Of a stretch of 64,000 bases of DNA, positions 17,115-24,596 are shown piece after piece. The DNA lies in the NCBI RefSeq assembly GCF_024808815.1, contig NZ_JANUCS010000001.1, forward strand, positions 1 through 64,000, written 5' to 3'. Below the pieces are notes generated by a model. It was not told the DNA's origin. It was given only the letters and a program-made list of their open reading frames with translations, and searched no databases. A program made the translations under genes and the position numbers. The stretch comes from Methanosalsum natronophilum. Its GTDB lineage: Archaea; Halobacteriota; Methanosarcinia; Methanosarcinales; Methanosarcinaceae. How positions within the stretch are numbered: the first letter of the stretch is position 1; every line of letters starts with the position of its first letter.

Positions 17115-17729
17115 TCAATCTTCAGGATATAGTACATAGAGACATGCATTTTCACGCATTTCCATATAACCTTGTGTTTCAGAAACTCCGGCTTTTGACA
17201 AAAGTACTTTTTTCCAAGCTTCTGGAGGCATTGCAACATGCCCTGTATATGATTTTGCAGCTATTTGTGCATAATTTAATGGTTTACCCGCAATCTTTAT
17301 TCTTTTTGCAACTTCTTGTCGATATGTTTGATGCATCATACATGCGCTAAATGCAGCTGATGGTTGTACAGTATTGTTATAGTGGTCAGTTGCTTCCCTG
17401 TGAACTTGGTTGAAGTTCCCTAGCCTTTTTATATATTCACGTATAGCATTTGAAAATGGACAAATCTCAGTTACAAAACCGTTTGGACTAATTTGCTTTA
17501 TCCCTTCAAAAGAAGAGAAAACGGATTCGCCTGCAGATACTGCATTTGCAAAATCTTCCCAAGTTTCATATTCTTCTTCTGGGACTGCTTTTGCTAAAGA
17601 CTCTGCCTGGCTAATCATATAATTAGTGAAACCTTCAACTCCTTGTTTATCAGCTATATCCTCAAAAAACAAGAATACTGAAACATCAATAAATGGGTTT
17701 GATTTTATATCTTCTGCCACAATAATCAC
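17115..17729 (-). CDS. Uncharacterised Cys-containing protein, paralog of its neighbour
   Basis: I do not recognise this 204-residue protein. It is soluble, with no signal or membrane segment. Landmarks are EICPFSNAIREYIKRLG (about residues 89-105) and ACMMHQTYRQEVAKRI (about 130-145). The gene two bases upstream encodes a diverged paralog with VCTMAPTMHRYIQKIG and CNYCITHQKFREVA in the same places. The shared Cys and C-x2-H-Q suggest metal or cofactor binding or a catalytic Cys. The two probably form a heteromer. Position downstream of pycB's promoter region does not indicate a function. Confidence 0.6.
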   Translation of the reverse strand: MIIVAEDIKSNPFIDVSVFLFFEDIADKQGVEGFTNYMISQAESLAKAVPEEEYETWEDFANAVSAGESVFSSFEGIKQISPNGFVTEICPFSNAIREYIKRLGNFNQVHREATDHYNNTVQPSAAFSACMMHQTYRQEVAKRIKIAGKPLNYAQIAAKSYTGHVAMPPEAWKKVLLSKAGVSETQGYMEMRENACLYVLYPED

Positions 17730-17731
17730 CT

Positions 17732-18361
17732 TTACAACTCAATATCTCCATCTGAACTAGTTTTTCCTTTAATAACTAATGCATAAACACAAGAAGCACT
17801 TCTTAATATACTTTTGATATGTCTCTCGTCAACATTTATTTTTGAGAGATTTTCAGGTAGCATTTTCACTTCACCTAAACGCCCCTTATTTGCAAGTTGA
17901 AGACAATCAAGTTCTTGTTTTGCAACAGTTATATTATTGGATGCAACTTCTCTAAACTTTTGATGTGTTATGCAGTAGTTACATACAGATGAATCATGAA
18001 CTCTTACATTAAAGCTATCTGAAACATCATTATCAGATTCTGGAAGTGGACCGATCTTTTGAATATAACGGTGCATAGTAGGGGCCATTGTACATACCTT
18101 CAAAGCATAAACATACCCTATTACATCACCATCGCGATCTGTTATAGCTAAATCAGTAAGTACATTAACGCTGCCTTCCATAGTAAGAGCTGTACGCCCT
18201 TCTTTCATAGCAACATTGAATGCAGGCCAACCCACATACGCTTCTTTCCCCATTCTTTCAGCATATGATTCACCGACGCGAAGCCAATATTCTACAACTC
18301 CTTCTGTACCTGCCTTGCCGACCATATCGTCAACAAGCGAGTATAATGCAATATCCATCAT
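17732..18361 (-). CDS. Uncharacterised Cys-containing protein, first of paralogous pair
   Basis: A 209-residue soluble protein I cannot assign. It shares with the following gene a Cys before a helical Arg/Tyr-rich stretch (VCTMAPTMHRYIQKIG), and a Cys-His pair (CNYCITHQKFREVA), plus the same overall length and order. It has an additional Cys in CNYC and near the C-terminus (SASCVYALVI aligns with NACLYVLYPE). The two genes are 2 nt apart, hence one operon. An N-terminal GKAGTEGVVEYW matches DKQGVEGFTNYM in the paralog. Substrate and reaction are unknown. Confidence 0.6.
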   Translation of the reverse strand: MMDIALYSLVDDMVGKAGTEGVVEYWLRVGESYAERMGKEAYVGWPAFNVAMKEGRTALTMEGSVNVLTDLAITDRDGDVIGYVYALKVCTMAPTMHRYIQKIGPLPESDNDVSDSFNVRVHDSSVCNYCITHQKFREVASNNITVAKQELDCLQLANKGRLGEVKMLPENLSKINVDERHIKSILRSASCVYALVIKGKTSSDGDIEL

Positions 18362-18832
18362 TTTTGTACGCTCCTATTCTAGCTATTTTTTCATGAACTA
18401 TAAGTCATATAACTTGTTTAATTTTATTTGAACTTTTTTTGAATTAGGTTTAGCATTATTGCAGTTAGTTTTTAGTATACTTACCGATATATAATGATAG
18501 TTTACTCAAATAGCTTATTACTAATGTTACCAGATATTAGTACTTATTTATGCTATATCATTCTATTTTACTTTTTTATGATATTAATTTTTGATATATC
18601 AATGCAAAAATGCCGCTAAATTAAAACTATGTTCTATAAATATTAAGTTTGTTGTTTGAAAATATTTTTTCAAGCTCTGTAAAATCATATTTTCTCTAAT
18701 AAATTAACCTAAACAACTCTACCATTTAATTAATCTGACAGAAACATTTTTTACTGTTATTAAATTAAAATATGCTGAATAAATCTAGTAAATAAAATAG
18801 CATGAGAGTGTCTAAAAATTTATACAGTTTCC
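18362..18832 (-). promoter_or_regulatory. 471-nt intergenic region, promoter of Cys-paralog pair
   Basis: No gene or RNA is recognised. It is very AT-rich. It separates the che block, whose last gene ends at 18833, from the start of the paralog pair at 18361. TATA-like runs on the minus strand include TTATATATC near 18488-18496. A perfect 12-bp palindrome TTGATATATCAA lies at 18591-18602. Neither can be tied to a particular transcript. Confidence 0.3.
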
Positions 18833-19369
18833 TCATTTACTCTTATCATAGGCTAAAGCCCACAAAAGCTCACGGTTTTTTGGATATAGTTCTGTTGTCG
18901 TGAAATTATCTTCCTCAATGATTGATTTTGCTTCTGATATAGATTCTACTTTAACAAACTCGTCTTTTTTTCCATTAATTCGATATCTCAAAAATAAATT
19001 CCCATCCTTAGATTTTATTAGATCAGCAAAATCCATAGATTCATCATTTTTCTTCTTTTTTTCAAATGATTTGTGGCTTTTAGAATACCACATTGTAAAG
19101 ATGGTATCATTTTCACTTAATGAAACGTTATCATCTTCTGGAGGGGTTGTATCATGAGGTTTATTTTCATCTCTCGATAAAGTACTTAATGAACCGTCAA
19201 TAGGTTTTTCAGTTGATTTTTCTGAAACATTCTCTTTTTTTGGTTGGGTCTTATAAGAGTTTGTGTTTTTCATAGCATGAAATTTTTTAAACTCATCGAC
19301 TATAGATTTTTTATTATTGTTTCTATTTGATGGATTTTCTTGAATAAATTGTATCCACCTATTGTTCAT
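18833..19369 (-). CDS. Uncharacterised protein at the end of the che block
   Basis: About 178 residues, no recognised family. The N-terminal ~100 residues are Asn/Ser/Lys/Pro-rich and probably disordered. The C-terminal part (FADLIKSKDGNLFLRYRINGKKDEFVKVESISEAKSIIEE, split here by position 110-165) looks like a small globular alpha/beta domain, ending with NRELLWALAYDKSK. The preferred start is ATG at 19369, directly behind GGTGATT; a longer frame exists to 19408. It follows cheC by about 60 nt and is the last gene of the chemotaxis run, so a role in taxis signalling is inferred from position only. Confidence 0.5.
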   Translation of the reverse strand: MNNRWIQFIQENPSNRNNNKKSIVDEFKKFHAMKNTNSYKTQPKKENVSEKSTEKPIDGSLSTLSRDENKPHDTTPPEDDNVSLSENDTIFTMWYSKSHKSFEKKKKNDESMDFADLIKSKDGNLFLRYRINGKKDEFVKVESISEAKSIIEEDNFTTTELYPKNRELLWALAYDKSK

Positions 19370-19429
19370 GTAATCACCATGTCGTGTTGAGATTATTAAA
19401 TGAATCATTTAAGTATATACCCATAAACA

Positions 19430-20089
19430 TTAGCTCATCAAGATTTGATCCAACGAATTTATGAGACTTTCTTTTGACTCATTGTTGAGAAATAAAAACA
19501 TATCGGAATATAGGGTATTAAGTCCCGAAGAGCCTGACACTGACTCAACCATAAACATAGTTTCAAGCACTAAGGTATCATTATCTATTAAACCATCATC
19601 ATTATCATTTGAAAATTCAATTAAATTTTCTAGGACATTAAATATAGTTCCAGAAACACTATATGGAGATGAATGTGTTACATTTATACCTAAAAATTGG
19701 GAAACAGCATTAAAATAAGAACCTATTAATATATTCGTTGTTTCATTAATTGATGATTCACTATATGTAAAATCTTCATCTTCAACATTATCTAAAACAA
19801 CATCTCTCAGTAGAATAGCATTATTTACATCCATCAGCATTAATGAAAATCCATCAATATCTCCTTTTAGCCTAGATATAATTCCAACCATTGTTATTGA
19901 TTCAGGAATCGAAGTGGCCATTTGCCTGATATCAAGAGTATATACATTAGCAAGGTTCAGTTTTACCCTTTTTCCAATCATGTTTGAAAGAGATGTGGTT
20001 GCATTTCCCATACCAATGGTAGCAATTTCTTTTATAGCATCAACATGAAAAGATTTTAGCTTTTGATTGTCTTGGATGTTCTCGTCCAT
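19430..20089 (-). CDS. cheC: Chemotaxis protein CheC (CheY-P phosphatase family), copy 1
   Basis: CheC dephosphorylates CheY-P and binds CheD in archaea and Firmicutes. This 219-residue copy has both phosphatase signatures with the E-x2-N pattern: IKEIATIGMGNATTSLS near residues 20-36 and SINETTNILIGSYFNAVSQFL near 115-135. Both putative sites look intact. It is encoded 21 nt after cheD, and a second CheC precedes cheD, so CheC-CheD complexes with two different CheC partners are possible. Confidence 0.9.
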   Translation of the reverse strand: MDENIQDNQKLKSFHVDAIKEIATIGMGNATTSLSNMIGKRVKLNLANVYTLDIRQMATSIPESITMVGIISRLKGDIDGFSLMLMDVNNAILLRDVVLDNVEDEDFTYSESSINETTNILIGSYFNAVSQFLGINVTHSSPYSVSGTIFNVLENLIEFSNDNDDGLIDNDTLVLETMFMVESVSGSSGLNTLYSDMFLFLNNESKESLINSLDQILMS

Positions 20090-20109
20090 AAAGTTATTCT
20101 CTCCCTATA

Positions 20110-20586
20110 TCATATAATGATAGTTCCATAAAGTGCACTTTTAACTGTCAAATTACCAGTATTAGTATCAAGTTTGATCGTTCGCCCATAATTCTTGCCA
20201 GTATCCTGACCTTTTATTGGGATGTTTAATTTATATAATACTTCTTTAGTGGAACTAATGTTCCTTTCGCCTATTTTTAGGTTACCATTTTTTGAACTGA
20301 ACATGCTGGCTCCACCTACAATCTTAGCCTCTAATCTCCTTTTAGATGCGCCCCTTTCAATAATATCATCTATTAATAGTGGTATTCCAGTATCTGCAAA
20401 CTTAGCTAAATTTTCTTTAGACCTTGCTTGATCAACAGATGGGAGCATGATATGTAAAAGTCCACCCAATTTAGTTTTTGAATCATATAATGTAATTCCT
20501 ACACATGACCCTAAGCCTAATGTTGTCAAGCTTATAGGTGATGTACCTATAGCATAATCTGCCATTCCAACGGTAATTATATTCAT
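20110..20586 (-). CDS. cheD: Chemoreceptor glutamine deamidase CheD
   Basis: CheD deamidates glutamines on chemoreceptors and is regulated by binding CheC. The 158-residue protein carries the family signature LGLGSCVGITLYDSKTKLGG with catalytic Cys at about residue 28, and the catalytic His in GLLHIMLPS about 17 residues later. A later GGASMF and the IGERN motif are also standard. It sits between two cheC genes. No receptor gene is present in this window. Confidence 0.92.
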   Translation of the reverse strand: MNIITVGMADYAIGTSPISLTTLGLGSCVGITLYDSKTKLGGLLHIMLPSVDQARSKENLAKFADTGIPLLIDDIIERGASKRRLEAKIVGGASMFSSKNGNLKIGERNISSTKEVLYKLNIPIKGQDTGKNYGRTIKLDTNTGNLTVKSALYGTIII

Positions 20587-20619
20587 TAACTATTACATCC
20601 AACATTGTAACTACTTAAG

Positions 20620-21249
20620 TCAACTAACCATTCCATCAATTATATCCATAATGATTTTAAGTGAGGCCGTATCAACCAGTACTAAAATATTTCCTTCAAC
20701 AATATCATTTTTTACTTTCATTTCTGTATCAAGAACAAGAGAGTGTTCAAAGTCCTTGCTCATTTCTATTAAAACGAGGTCTAATATAGCACCGGCCATG
20801 TCATAAGTTGCAGAAGGTGTATCTATTGAAATATTCATGTTAAGAAAATTTGAAAGAGAAGTTACATATGTGCCACCTAAGATATGTCCAATTTCTTCCA
20901 TCATAGACATAATCATTTCATTCTTAGTCTCTTCATCGAAATTCGATAAAAGTTTTGAAGATATTGAGTTTACACTCTCAACTGGTAATAATATTGTCAT
21001 ATATCCATTCAAATCACCATATATTTGCATGACTATACCATAAACAACGGATTCTTCACCACCAATTACTTGTGGTATTTTTTCTATACGTTGCAATTGC
21101 AAAGATGGAACTTTTATTGCTACCTCATCACCAACTAACTTTGATAAAGAAGTTGCAGCATTCCCAAACCCAATATTTGCTATTTCGCATAGAGAATCAT
21201 GTTGAAACTCAGTCAAATTGTTAGTTTTGTTCAATTTAAACCCTACCAT
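20620..21249 (-). CDS. cheC: Chemotaxis protein CheC, copy 2
   Basis: A 209-residue CheC paralog. The first phosphatase signature is intact (LCEIANIGFGNAATSLSKL, E-x2-N). In the second (MEEIGHILGGTYVTSLSNFL) the Asn is replaced by His, so that site is probably inactive or altered. The two CheC copies in this operon are clearly diverged, which suggests that one serves as CheY-P phosphatase and the other mainly as a CheD partner; that split is inference. It follows cheR by 5 nt. Confidence 0.88.
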   Translation of the reverse strand: MVGFKLNKTNNLTEFQHDSLCEIANIGFGNAATSLSKLVGDEVAIKVPSLQLQRIEKIPQVIGGEESVVYGIVMQIYGDLNGYMTILLPVESVNSISSKLLSNFDEETKNEMIMSMMEEIGHILGGTYVTSLSNFLNMNISIDTPSATYDMAGAILDLVLIEMSKDFEHSLVLDTEMKVKNDIVEGNILVLVDTASLKIIMDIIDGMVS

Positions 21250-21254
21250 TATAA

Positions 21255-22082
21255 TTATTTCCGATATACTCTCTCTTTTAAATTAAAAGGGACAAATAAA
21301 TCTTTAACATCGCCTACTAATGTTTCTGTTTTGCCTATTACTAAAAATCCTTCTTTAACCAAAGAAGAATGAAATTTGTGATAAAGTTTTTCTTGTAATT
21401 CCCTTTCAAAATAGATTGTCACATTTCTGCATAAAATTAAATCAAAATTTCCAACATTCCCCCCTGAAATCAAATCATGGTGTTTGAATTTAACTAGATT
21501 TTTAAGTTTATCTTTTACATGATATTTGTTATCTTGGAATGTAAAATAAGTTTCCAATGTATTAGAATCTATATTTCTAACTTCCATTGAAGTATATATC
21601 CCTTCTGTAGCTCTATTAAGGCTCTTATTATCGATATCAGTTCCCAAGATTTTTATATTATATCTATTAATTTTACTACCTAGTGCTTTATTCAAAAGGA
21701 TTGCAACCGAATAGGCTTCTACCCCTATTGAAGAACCAGCGCTCCACACATTTACTGAGCTAACATTTTTCTTTTTGAGTATTTCGGGTAGGACTTTTTG
21801 TTCAATTAGTTCGTATGTTTCTTTATTTCGAAAAAATTCAGTTACATTTACTGTTAGTGTATCAATTAATTTTTCCAGTTCCTTGGGTTCATTTTTAAGA
21901 ACTTTTACATATTGAGAATATTCTGTACAGTTATTAGCACGCAATCGGATGTCAATTCTCCTTTTAAAGTGAGATGGTTTATATTGATCACAGTTGAAAC
22001 CTATTTTTTTATTGATTGTTTTTTTAAGTTCAATAAAATCAGAATCTTCATTTAAAGTTTTAATCTCTGTATTTCTATCCAT
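21255..22082 (-). CDS. cheR: Chemoreceptor methyltransferase CheR
   Basis: CheR methylates receptor glutamates with SAM. The 275-residue protein has the N-terminal helical CheR domain (IGFNCDQYKPSHFKRRIDIRLRA, with the Arg-rich helix), then TVNVTEFFRN, the SAM site VWSAGSSIGVEAYSVAIL, ILGTDIDNKSLNRA, and FDLILCRNVTIYFE. CheR usually has 'A-GCS-GEE' in the SAM loop; here it reads AGSSIGVEAY, so the usual Cys and first Glu are changed. No TPR extension. It lies 24 nt after cheB. Confidence 0.92.
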   Translation of the reverse strand: MDRNTEIKTLNEDSDFIELKKTINKKIGFNCDQYKPSHFKRRIDIRLRANNCTEYSQYVKVLKNEPKELEKLIDTLTVNVTEFFRNKETYELIEQKVLPEILKKKNVSSVNVWSAGSSIGVEAYSVAILLNKALGSKINRYNIKILGTDIDNKSLNRATEGIYTSMEVRNIDSNTLETYFTFQDNKYHVKDKLKNLVKFKHHDLISGGNVGNFDLILCRNVTIYFERELQEKLYHKFHSSLVKEGFLVIGKTETLVGDVKDLFVPFNLKERVYRK

Positions 22083-22106
22083 TTCTACACCACTGAATTG
22101 TTCCGA

Positions 22107-23219
22107 TTAAGTCATATTCTTGTAAAATTCAATCACTTCATATGGAATTTTGTCCAAAGGTATTACTTTTTCTGCAAGGTTGTTATCTACTATTACTTTT
22201 GGCATCCCATATACTACACATGTTTCTTTATGTTCAGCATAAGTTATACCACCCATTCTTTTAATTTCATTCACTCCGTCCAAGCCATCACTTCCCATTC
22301 CTGTAAGAACAAGAGAAAGTATGTTGGAACCATAAATAGGAGCTATTGATCTAAAAAGAACATTTACAGCTGGCCTAACTCCCTTCTCCTTTGGATTTTT
22401 ATTAAGCCTAATCACACCTTCTAATTTCCCTTTTATTTTCTCTTCAATTACTTCCATATGGAAATCCCCAGGAGCAATTAAAACTAATCCTTCCTTTACA
22501 ATATCGCCTTCTTCAGCCTCCTTAACTTTTAAATTAGAATGTAAATCCAGTCTTTTAGAGAATGATGCTGTAAAACTAGCGGGCATATGTTGTACAACTA
22601 AAACAGCTGCTGGGAAATTTTTTGGTAAGTTAGGTATGATTTTTTCAAGAGCCCGAGGACCACCAGTTGAAGACCCGATAGCTAAAATTTTTTTATTAAT
22701 ATGTGCTTTCTCGATAACTTGTACTTTTTTTTCAACTGGTATTCCTTTAACAACAGTTTTTTGTGAGTTTTGCTGGATATTCTTGCAGACATGTTCTTCC
22801 ATGAAGTTTAACTTTTTAACATCAACACTGGCTGCAATCTTTACTTTTGAGCAAATTTCATTGGCCAAAGAAGATATGTCAAGACTTATACTTCCAGATG
22901 TTTTATGCACAAAATCAACTGCTCCGTATTCAAAGGCTGTTAGTGTTGTTTCTGCGCCTTTTTCGTCTAAAGAGCTTAGCATAACCACAGGTGTTGGACA
23001 TTCGCTCATAATATATCCAAGTGCTTCCAGCCCATTCAAAACAGGCATTTCTATATCTAAAGTAACAACATCCGGTCGATACCTTTCAATTTTTTCGATA
23101 GCATCTTTCCCATTTCTTGCGGTGGCTATAACATCAATCTCAGAATCATTATCAAGTATATCTGATATCACTTTTCTCATAAATGCAGAATCATCAACAA
23201 CAATGGCCTTTATTGTCAT
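22107..23219 (-). CDS. cheB: Chemotaxis response regulator methylesterase CheB
   Basis: CheB removes receptor methyl groups or deamidates glutamines when phosphorylated by CheA. Residues 1-120 form a receiver domain with D9/D10 and phospho-acceptor D55 (VTLDIEMPVLNG). A linker of ~60 residues follows. The esterase domain (about 175-370) has the Ser in IGSSTGGPRAL, His in VVQHMPASFT and Asp in LTGMGSDGLDG. All catalytic elements are present. It lies 21 nt after cheY. Confidence 0.95.
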   Translation of the reverse strand: MTIKAIVVDDSAFMRKVISDILDNDSEIDVIATARNGKDAIEKIERYRPDVVTLDIEMPVLNGLEALGYIMSECPTPVVMLSSLDEKGAETTLTAFEYGAVDFVHKTSGSISLDISSLANEICSKVKIAASVDVKKLNFMEEHVCKNIQQNSQKTVVKGIPVEKKVQVIEKAHINKKILAIGSSTGGPRALEKIIPNLPKNFPAAVLVVQHMPASFTASFSKRLDLHSNLKVKEAEEGDIVKEGLVLIAPGDFHMEVIEEKIKGKLEGVIRLNKNPKEKGVRPAVNVLFRSIAPIYGSNILSLVLTGMGSDGLDGVNEIKRMGGITYAEHKETCVVYGMPKVIVDNNLAEKVIPLDKIPYEVIEFYKNMT

Positions 23220-23240
23220 AATATCATTTTAAAATGAATT

Positions 23241-23597
23241 TTACATGACTTTTGATATGACTTCTAGCACTTTATTTGCATCGAAGGGTTTCACAATAAA
23301 GTCCTGAGCACCATTATTGATTGCTTCAGTAACAATAGACTGTTGACCAATAGATGAACACATCACCACTTTAGCGTTCTCATCGATTTCCATGATACGT
23401 TTCAATGCATCAGTACCTTCCATGTTAGGCATAACTATATCCAAGAAAACTAAGTCTGGTTTACTTTCTTTATACTTTTCAATTGCATCAAGACCATCAC
23501 CAGCTTCAGCTACAACATCATGCCCGTTCTTAGTGAGTATGTCTTTTATTACCATACGCATGAATGCTGCATCATCTACAACCATTATTTTTGCCAT
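23241..23597 (-). CDS. cheY: Chemotaxis response regulator CheY
   Basis: A 118-residue single-domain receiver. Acidic pocket D8/D9, phospho-acceptor D53 (LVFLDIVMP), Thr/Ser CSSIGQQ and Lys in FIVKPFDANK are all present. In archaea CheY-P signals to the archaellum through CheF-type adaptors. It is the first gene of the cheY-B-R-C-D-C run and has its own upstream region of about 350 nt. No cheA, cheW or cheF gene is seen nearby. Confidence 0.95.
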   Translation of the reverse strand: MAKIMVVDDAAFMRMVIKDILTKNGHDVVAEAGDGLDAIEKYKESKPDLVFLDIVMPNMEGTDALKRIMEIDENAKVVMCSSIGQQSIVTEAINNGAQDFIVKPFDANKVLEVISKVM

Positions 23598-23948
23598 AAA
23601 TTATTCTCCTTTGTATTATAATAAATTATTTTCTTTACTTTAGACATTTTAACATATTATATTTTCAACTTTAAAACATAGTTTAATTATACCTAAAATT
23701 ATCCTATAGTTACGTGATTAGATGTTAGAATTTTATTATAGCTTCATATATTATTCAATTTGAGTTTAGTATTCTAAGTTATCTAAAAATGAAAGAATCT
23801 TTTACCTTTTTATTGCTATTATTAATTGCTATTTATGTATATTAATTTGTTTGCATTGTTTCTTAGATAGACTATAAAATACAACTTAAATGTCATTATT
23901 ATTAATCGTTTTACAACCCTTTATAGAAAATATATAATAGTTTTTTCT
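23598..23948 (-). promoter_or_regulatory. 351-nt region upstream of cheY
   Basis: AT-rich, with no ORF or RNA recognised. It separates the KaiC/roadblock cassette from cheY, all on the minus strand, and should contain the che promoter. No convincing operator was found. GGAG-type ribosome binding (AGGAGAATAATTT) precedes the cheY ATG. Confidence 0.4.
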
Positions 23949-24551
23949 TTATATTTTACCAGTCTCAAAAAATAACTTAGTATCAAGCTTATCAAGTTCA
24001 TGTTCACTATGTTTTTTAATAATATCATTTAATCTCATACGTACAGCGTTTAATTCTTTTTTGTTAGTTGAATTAACTAAAGATTCCAATGTTTTTTCAA
24101 CCATTAGCTGATAATCTCTTTCTGTACCTGTATTTCGAAGTTTTTGTATCGACTGCTCAATTATTTCACCATTCCATTCAGCATCTGAATAAAAGACCTT
24201 ATCTTCGATTTCTATTTTTTTTCGAGCAACTTCACTGTTAATTCTACTGAACATCATTTCAACAGTGTGTGGGTCACCAACAAATTCATTCATATAATGC
24301 ATAATGTCCATTACTACCTCATAATACGGAATTTCAGGATTTTCGCACTCCTTAAACAGTTGTTTTAGTTCTTTTTTAATATTGATTTCAATGGGACCTA
24401 TTAAATAGCTAGTTATTTTCTCAATATCATCCGCACACATATCTACTGTGGGCTCTTGACTAATACTATGAACATTAACTGGGTCAGCATTGTACTTTGC
24501 AACATATTTTAACAATCTTGTGCGCAACTTTTGATTATCTATGTTAACCAA
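23949..24551 (-). CDS. Uncharacterised helical protein downstream of KaiC cassette
   Basis: A 200-residue soluble protein with no family I recognise. It is rich in Glu, Lys, Ile and Met and mostly helical by composition. Features that may help a search are VDMCADDIEKITSYLIGPIE in the N-terminal third and a charged C-terminal helix (NDIIKKHSEHELDKLDTKLFF). No membrane segment, no Cys cluster. It follows the coiled-coil/winged-helix gene by 45 nt and is last in the five-gene cassette, so it may bind or regulate those proteins. Confidence 0.5.
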   Translation of the reverse strand: MVNIDNQKLRTRLLKYVAKYNADPVNVHSISQEPTVDMCADDIEKITSYLIGPIEINIKKELKQLFKECENPEIPYYEVVMDIMHYMNEFVGDPHTVEMMFSRINSEVARKKIEIEDKVFYSDAEWNGEIIEQSIQKLRNTGTERDYQLMVEKTLESLVNSTNKKELNAVRMRLNDIIKKHSEHELDKLDTKLFFETGKI

Positions 24552-24596
24552 TGTATCAGCTCAATTTATTCTATTGATAATCATATACAAATTCTG

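Noticed and set aside
18591-18602. TTGATATATCAA palindrome as an operator
   Set aside because: 12-bp AT-only palindromes are expected by chance in this composition and it is far from any start codon.
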